From Sistotremastrum niveocremeum HHB9708 (taxonomy: Eukaryota; Basidiomycota; Agaricomycetes; Sistotremastrales; Sistotremastraceae), in contig KV419418.1 in NCBI GenBank assembly GCA_001630475.1, forward strand, positions 390,584 to 454,583: DNA of 64,000 bases, written 5' to 3'. The position numbers and the translations under genes are program-made. This document shows positions 58,101 to 64,000 of this stretch, one piece after another; positions within the stretch are counted from its first letter, which is position 1; the number at the start of each line of letters is the position of its first letter. The notes under the pieces are model-generated. The model saw nothing but the letters and a program-made list of their open reading frames with translations, was not told the origin of the DNA and did no database searches.

Positions 58101-59765
58101 GGGACGTGGTCACTGTTCTGATCTGTATCACTCATCTGAGAAACAGCTCTCGATACCACTGTCTCTGATGATGTATCGTCCAGTGTCTTGCCATCTCTGC
58201 TTTCAATTTGGACTCCCTCCGGACAAGCCGATTCCGATGAAGATTCTATACCTTCAAATTGTAGGCTTCCAGGTCCGATCTAATAAGAGATGATTACGAC
58301 GGGAGCGAGCGCGGAGAAAGTAGCCTACGTAGACAATAGGCCGCGGAGTGACGTCTGGAAAGTCTTGAAGGCTGGGAGGAAGCGTAGAAGTCCATTGTAG
58401 AAGCGTGCTCCATTTGGTGACAAAGCTATTGGAGCCATCAATCATACTAAAGACGGCCTTCCAGTACAGGTCGTCAAGTCGACCCTGAAGCACAGACGAC
58501 TCATAATCTGGAACAACAATGTCCTACTCAATTCACAGTCAGGATCTTCACTAAGAAAGAACATGGGTATAAGTGCTCACAAGGATCATTATTTCCAAGC
58601 TGGAACGAGCCTTCAAAACATCGGCACCGCCAGAAAGAACGCTTGGCCCTATTCCAAGACTAGAGAGAAACATCTTTTCAAGCTTGATGGGGTTGAGAGC
58701 ATTGCGATCGGAATCGGTCGCACAATTAAAGAGCGTCAGCAAACGCTTGGTCCTATCTGAATCTCCGCCATTCTTGCGAACAATACGGTCATGTACCTGT
58801 CTAGTTGAGTTTTATGAGTGATTAACGGTGCTTCTTCACGGATCCACGTACTGAAGTAGAGCACTTCGCTCCTGTTTGTCAACCAGAGTGAACCAGACTA
58901 CTCCAAGAGCCGCGGCGCAAATGTTTTCGACAACGTCATTGGCTGTGGCCACTAATTCAGCAAGAGAGACAATGTTTTCGACCCTTTCCATGGTTGGTGT
59001 CAGACACGTGGACTCGTCGATTCGACCGGCACCTCGATTGAGACCAGCTTTGACGAGCTGGCTGTACCATTCCAAACGCAATCGAGAGATCTGAGGTTTC
59101 CTGCGTTCCAAAATCTCGGACCTGAGATTCACCGCACGGGAAACCCAATACTCATATACATGTTCGTCGACATATACAATGATGGGATCGCTAGATGGTT
59201 CGGCATTGGCAGCCGTGGCAGGATTGAGGATGGATGTGATTCGATGAATCAACTTTTCAAGGACGATGTAGATGACAGGTGGAGACAGTTTTTGTCCGAT
59301 ATCATGAGCTTTGAAGGAAGCAAGCTCATGAATCGCCTGCTCGGCGATTTCTTGTTTTCGGCTTTGAAGAGTCTCCCTCAAAGCTCGAAGTCCGGGTTCC
59401 GAATTCGATACGGCTTGAGTCTGCTCGAGGATCTCAGAGAACTGAGCTGAGCCTCTGACAATTAAAGATAACAAGCTATATTGTTTGGGCTGTATTGCCT
59501 CGAATTGAGAGTCGTCGGAGGGTTCATCCCTGGCCAGTCCGCCGGGTGATTCTGAAGGAGATGTTGAAATGGCTTCTTTGGGCTGTGTTGCCTCGAATTG
59601 AGAGTCGTCGGAGGGTTCATCCCTGGCCAGTCCACCGGGTGATTCTGAAGGAGATGTTGAAATGGCTTCTTTGGGCGGTTTTGCCTCGAATTGAGAGTCG
59701 TCGGAGGGTTCAGCCCTGGCAAGTTCGCCGGGTGATTCTGACGGGGAAGAGGGAGACGGTGGCAT
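55165..59765 (-). CDS. Large JmjC-domain Fe(II)/2-oxoglutarate dioxygenase-like protein
   Basis: About ten exons join in frame to roughly 1,300 residues. The start at 59765 opens a Ser/Pro/Asp-rich N-terminus made of three 31-residue repeats. A helical region follows (YVDEHVYEYWVSRAVNLRSE; VHDRIVRKNGGDSDRTKRLL; DLYWKAVFSMIDGSNSF). Next is a long disordered part with basic KPKRRARGSG. The JmjC fold carries SRAHGDPNGAATFIECLSG (HxD metal ligands, His codon 56364-56362), WEIYILFPGDKL and SMPPGTIHAVATLETSVCRG (second His, codon 56115-56113). A C-terminal helical domain ends in a basic Ser/Lys-rich tail. All three metal ligands are present, so a demethylase or hydroxylase activity is possible; the substrate is unknown. 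No chromatin-reader domain is evident. It sits between two paralogous orphan genes. Confidence 0.82.
59497..59755 (-). repeat. In-frame 93-base minisatellite in the JmjC N-terminus
   Basis: Units start at 59497, 59590 and 59683 (period exactly 93 bases, the third incomplete). They encode SPSESPGGLARDEPSDDSQF and FEATQPKEAIST with few substitutions. Because 93 is a multiple of three, copy-number change would alter length without breaking the frame. Confidence 0.9.
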
Positions 59766-61501
59766 TCTGCAGTCCTGATGGAAGCGTGAGATGTAAAGAC
59801 CGTGCTAAGTCGTGTCCGACAACTCACCTGCCGTCAGTTGAGGCGAATGCGCGAGACGAGCTTTGTGAGTTTTGGCCAATCGCTCTGTCGTGGTCTGATT
59901 AATTCTTTTCTTTACGGCACAGACCGATCCAAGTGCGGCTGCAGGTCCCACTCTTTAGCGCTCGTACGCATGCTCATACGATGCGAGCATTCCGGGTCCT
60001 CCTTCTCTGCCTTTGATTAGTCTACGCAAGTGAGTATCTCTATAAACCTCCTGATACGGCTCTATGACGATGCTCCGAGTCCAATAAACCACTCATTCAT
60101 TCAACTATCGATTTGAAATAATGGAATTTGATCTCGCCATTATACTGAAATGATTACTATGCATGTCACGAGCTAATTCATGAAAGGGACCATTCCGCAA
60201 AACGGGATATGGGAGGCTGAGCACTGATCATCGAGGTTTTTATCGCACCAAGCAGATAGGTGTGGTAGTAATGTGAGGGGTTGCTGCATGGACAGAAGAC
60301 AAGACGTCGCGACTTTCTTGTTACTGCAGAAAAGTACTATACTGCCCACAATGAGGCTACCAACTTGAGAAGAATGTGAGCGCACTGCGTGAGGAAATGT
60401 ATGAGCGGGCGAGCGAAGGGATACGGGATGGATCAGGATTATACGTACTTGTTATGGAACAGAGAGGTCGTGTCCATCCACATCCCATACACAAGCAGGG
60501 CTACTTTCTTCCATATCCAGGACAACCGTCTCATTCGAGTTCGTGAGTTGGGAGATGATAGACTCGAGGACCTGGAGGTGATACTTTAGGTGATCGTGTT
60601 CTTGGTGCGAAACATATTCCTTGTATCTGTGTGATGTACCAATTAAGACCTGAAACGAGAAAAGAGTATTGTCTGAGAGCTCACGAGCCAGTATTATGCG
60701 TGTAGAATTGACACGCGCTCGATGTGTTTCTCTGCGAAAACGATGAGCCGCCTCAAGTTGTATGTCAATGTAGAGGAATTAGAACCTACACGGATACACG
60801 CGCCACAAGGAGCTTGTCGGTCACACTTTACCTTACGACGCCTGCATTCTAGGGAGTTGATTCATGGGTTGCTTTCCAAGAACCAGCAGTTGCCCTGACT
60901 GGACGATCACTCACCAAAACAACTCAGAACGAATCGTTTTCTTCCTTTTCCACGCAAATCCTCAAGTGTCTCTACTTTGTTTTTTTTATCTTCTCTTTCT
61001 ATCGAGTCCGCAAACGGTGGACTAGGATCCGTTGAGAGGGTGAACGCGAGAGAAGTCGCTTGCTGGGATGTTTCGCCTGGGGTTTCGCAAAGTCCTGGCA
61101 TATGGGGCATCAAGATCAGAGAATCCTGATGGATACTTTGTGGTATCATTGCAGAATTCTGTCCGAGATCCCCAACACGGGCACCAGGCTGCTGCGCGAG
61201 AGGATTTAATGGAATCAGGTGCCGGCATTGGCCAGGCATTTCGAGCTCACGTTGCATTACTGCTGAAGTCCATCTGAGAAGTAATTACACTGGTACTCTT
61301 ACAGTAAAAACAAGAGAACTCGTGAAAATTTTCATTTCTGGCATTTAAGTTTGGAGAAGGCCACAGAAGATACCGTCGAAAAGCAAATCGCACAGTAGAT
61401 ATTATCCACATGTCAGATGCACGGCTACAAAACACCTCATTCTCTAAGGGGACAGCGTATCGCAGACAAAATCCAGGATCATAAACGGTGACAAAGCGTA
61501 T
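59766..61501. other. Intergenic between the JmjC gene and P2
   Basis: About 1.7 kb containing the JmjC promoter and the P2 3' region. A minus-strand frame at 60907-61257 (begins MQRELEMPGQCRHLIPLN) has no recognisable domain. No transposon ends were found. Confidence 0.35.
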
Positions 61502-63414
61502 TTACGGACTTTCGTCCTCCTGAGCCTCACGACCCTCCCACTGACGATACCCGATATAGAAAGTTTCAGCGAAGGCATTGGCCAAAGTGCTGAACAGATG
61601 CTCGTTGGGGGGGGTGACAAAACTTTTCTTCATCATGCGTGCCAAATAGAATTGATCCTCCTCTGCTCTGACGGCGGCAGGTTTTATCGGGATCATCTTC
61701 CTCTCTGTGATGAAACCTTGGGGACCGTAGAGCTGCTGGATCGCCAGATGCCAATGATAAAGCAGATCCAGCTGATTGGGGAGCAGCTGGGCGGCGAATA
61801 CTGCTCTCATAAGTAATTGAGGGTAACACAGTAGATAATTACTTACCTGGAGATAGAGCAGTCCAGGGCTTATTTCCGATCAGCATGCACCATCGACGAA
61901 TTTCGAGCCATTTATAGAAGGTGTAGCGGGAATACCCGAGATCAGCCAAGACGTCGCGTATGCTATACTTAATTCCATCGGTGTTGCCGGGGATATCTCG
62001 TTTGTAATCAGCATCATCACTTTCGATGACGAAGCCGAGGAGATAGAGAAGGATGATCAGCAGCTCGATCTTGATACCCTTATTGTAAAATTCGGGATCA
62101 AGTTCGTGCTTCAATCGCTGGATTCCCTTATACCACGCCTGAGATTTCCCCGCCATCTGCCAGAAACGTGGACGCGGCACCACGATCTGCAGTGCAGGCT
62201 GACGACGCTTTGCCGGGGGTAAATCAGCTTCGGGTATCGGAGAAAGACTTCGGCGCTGTGGGAGGGGGGCGGAGGACGGGGATGATGTGGAAGCTGAGAC
62301 GTTGTTAGATGGGGAAGAGGAGTCGGTCCAAGACTGCTCCGTCAAATGGACAAAACCCTGTGCCTTTTGCTCAGCAGTCGGCCGCGCTTGGGCAGGGTTC
62401 TTGGTGGAACTCTTGGATGACCCACTACGTTTCTTTTGAGTGGGCTTGGCGGGGTGCGCCGATTTCTTGGAGGTCTTGGGCGCACCACCATCGGAAGAAG
62501 TAGTAGGGACGGAAGAGGAGGGAGGGGCGGAAGAGGAGGTAGGAACCCCAACCTCGTTTGGGCGTTGAAAGGCATTGGGAGAGAGGCCGCCTTCGGGCGA
62601 TTCAGCCAGCTCTCCGATCGCGCACCGAGGCAGTACTAGATCTGGGTCGAAAGCAGGATCCAGCTGGCCGACAGCGTCAGCGGATGAAGCAAAATTCGTA
62701 TACGCTGGAATCGAAAGATTATTTGAGAAGCGGCTCAGCTGAATTCGGATTAACTTACAGATGTGCGAGCGATCGAAGGAGGCTGTAAGACCGTCAAAGT
62801 ATTCAACTACCTTGAAAGCCCGATCGACGAGGTTGAAGCGGAAGACAAAGTGGGTTGACGCGGGTGCGACCGTTTCAGAGTAACCCTCCTGAAACTGAGC
62901 AGCGGCTTGACCGGTCACATTGTAAATCGTGCGAGCCCGATTTTCCGCAGTTGGTAATTCGAGCTTTGGTTCCAGACCTTCACTGGGCCAGTCACCAAGG
63001 CGACGCATATGTTGGGTGTAATACGCGGACTCATCAGAGGTGACGGGAACCCCGGGGTTGACGGACAAATAGATGCTGGACAGCTCCCAGGAGTCACAAA
63101 GTGATAGATGAAAGTCCTGATTGAGGAGTGCGCTGATCTCTGGCCCGAAACATCCAGTTGTGGTCGACAGTCTTTCTTTCGTCAGATATAGAGCCGTATT
63201 GATGGTGAGAGCGTTCGTTCCGCCTTCCGAAACCATCCAGAACTCGGCTTCGGGGAAATCGAGGACTACAGAGCCGTCGACGAGACGCTGATTCCGCGCA
63301 AACTGCACCGTAAAAGTGGCATCTGGATAAAGAGGTGGAGGTAAGATGGGGAAGGACGAGAAAGTGAGTGGAAGTGGACTCACTACGAGGTTTCACCGGG
63401 ATAGAATGTGCCAT
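61502..63414 (-). CDS. P2: orphan-family protein, apparently complete
   Basis: The start at 63414 gives MAHSIPVKPR; an intron then joins to NATFTVQFARNQRLVDGSVV. The body includes TNALTINTALYLTKERLSTT, AYYTQHMRRLGDWPSEGLEP, RARTIYNVTGQAAAQFQEGY and STHFVFRFNLVDRAFKVVEY. A Ser/Pro/Lys-rich linker (KKSAHPAKPTQKKRSG) follows, then a helical domain WYKGIQRLKHELDPEFYNKG and YSRYTFYKWLEIRRWCM. An intron with donor GTAAGT and acceptor gagcag leads to the last exon VFAAQLLPNQLDLLYHWHLA, ending REAQEDESP at 61502. The total is roughly 590 residues. I do not recognise the family. The YxW...RRW region could be a small DNA-binding helical module, but that is a guess. It is the better-preserved relative of P1. 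Confidence 0.65.
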
Positions 63415-64000
63415 GGGGAATGACGGTGATACAATAGATATGGCTGTCGGTGTCGTACAATCAGGGCGAAAGGCCACGTATGATATTCCTTACCCACTGG
63501 CCTGATTGTAAGTTGGCCTGCTATATGGTACTATAGGGGATTGTATATGGATTGTATGGATTGTGTGACGAGGCCTCCTATGAATATAAAGCCGTATTTT
63601 TGCGATTATTGATGATTATGAGTATCCGGGATGATTATTATATGATAAATACTCAAGATATTCATTATTTCTATATATTTTCATATCCGGGGAACCGCTG
63701 GGCCGTTCAGGGACATATGGGTACCGTTCTGATCGGGGAAGCGAGGAGAAGCCAAATATGGCATCAGATGACCAAACAAATACAAATAAACAACGAAAAT
63801 AGGGTGTGGGTGATCCAGAACCGGATTTTCAGCCCCGTTTCAACCGTACGGGTATCAGGGGCAGGTTTGGAGCAAATATATGCAAACAAAGGGTCCCAGG
63901 GACATCATAGGTGATCCTGGGAGCATTTTGCAGCCCCGGAACAGCGGCGCAGCCCGTTTTGGGATATTCCGGCATTCTGGGCCCCCCGGGGGCGTTTTTG
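63415..64000. other. Right edge, no gene recognised
   Basis: About 590 bases. It includes a short repeat (ttgtatatggattgtatggattg) near 63541 and a GC-rich end (gggccccccgggggcg). It may be the edge of a repeat continuing outside the window. Confidence 0.35.

Overview
The window reads as an Agaricomycete-type basidiomycete chromosome segment. Genes are cut by many short (about 45-65 base) GT-AG introns. It carries basidiomycete-expanded families (KDZ transposase with a CxC2-type cysteine cluster, a fungal integrase-core DDE protein, microsomal P450s) and no bacterial operon logic. No species can be named from the sequence alone.

Region 1 (about 1-24.1 kb) holds two housekeeping genes, a Sec14-type lipid transfer protein (3185-4310, minus) and a very large mitochondrial PPR protein (4967-9714, minus), inside a P450 neighbourhood in several stages of decay. 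P450-B (13190-15435) looks intact. P450-C (16435-18709) looks intact except for a probable splice-donor mutation. P450-A (1441-2358) is an inverted, internally deleted duplicate of C. P450-D (20681-24143) is broken by an in-frame stop and two different transposon insertions. A fifth relic lies near 500-650.

Region 2 (about 11-34 kb, overlapping region 1) carries five copies of one hAT-like MITE of about 506-516 bases, each with a perfect 8-base target-site duplication. A different 645-base hAT-like element sits in the haem exon of P450-D. A separate family of exactly 98-base hairpin elements with 2-base duplications (TA, AC, AG) occurs three times.

Region 3 (about 27.7-41 kb) contains two unrecognised small genes, an 848-residue orphan gene, a divergently transcribed viroplasmin/RNase H1-N gene whose 3' end was replaced by a MITE, and an apparently complete CxC2-KDZ transposase followed by a CTCGAG-rich tract. 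These may form one composite transposon. A strongly CpG-depleted block follows at about 41.2-42.3 kb.

Region 4 (about 43.5-64 kb) has a 5'-truncated SMG6/EST1-like PIN nuclease, an integrase-core DDE gene interrupted by a 98-base hairpin, a small PPxY protein, and a JmjC dioxygenase gene (55165-59765). The JmjC gene is bracketed by two paralogues of an unrecognised protein family (52844-54469 plus, partial; 61502-63414 minus, apparently complete). This JmjC/orphan cluster and the two MITE families are the most likely places for undescribed biology. Exon joins were made by eye from splice consensus, frame continuity and family knowledge; none was tested computationally.
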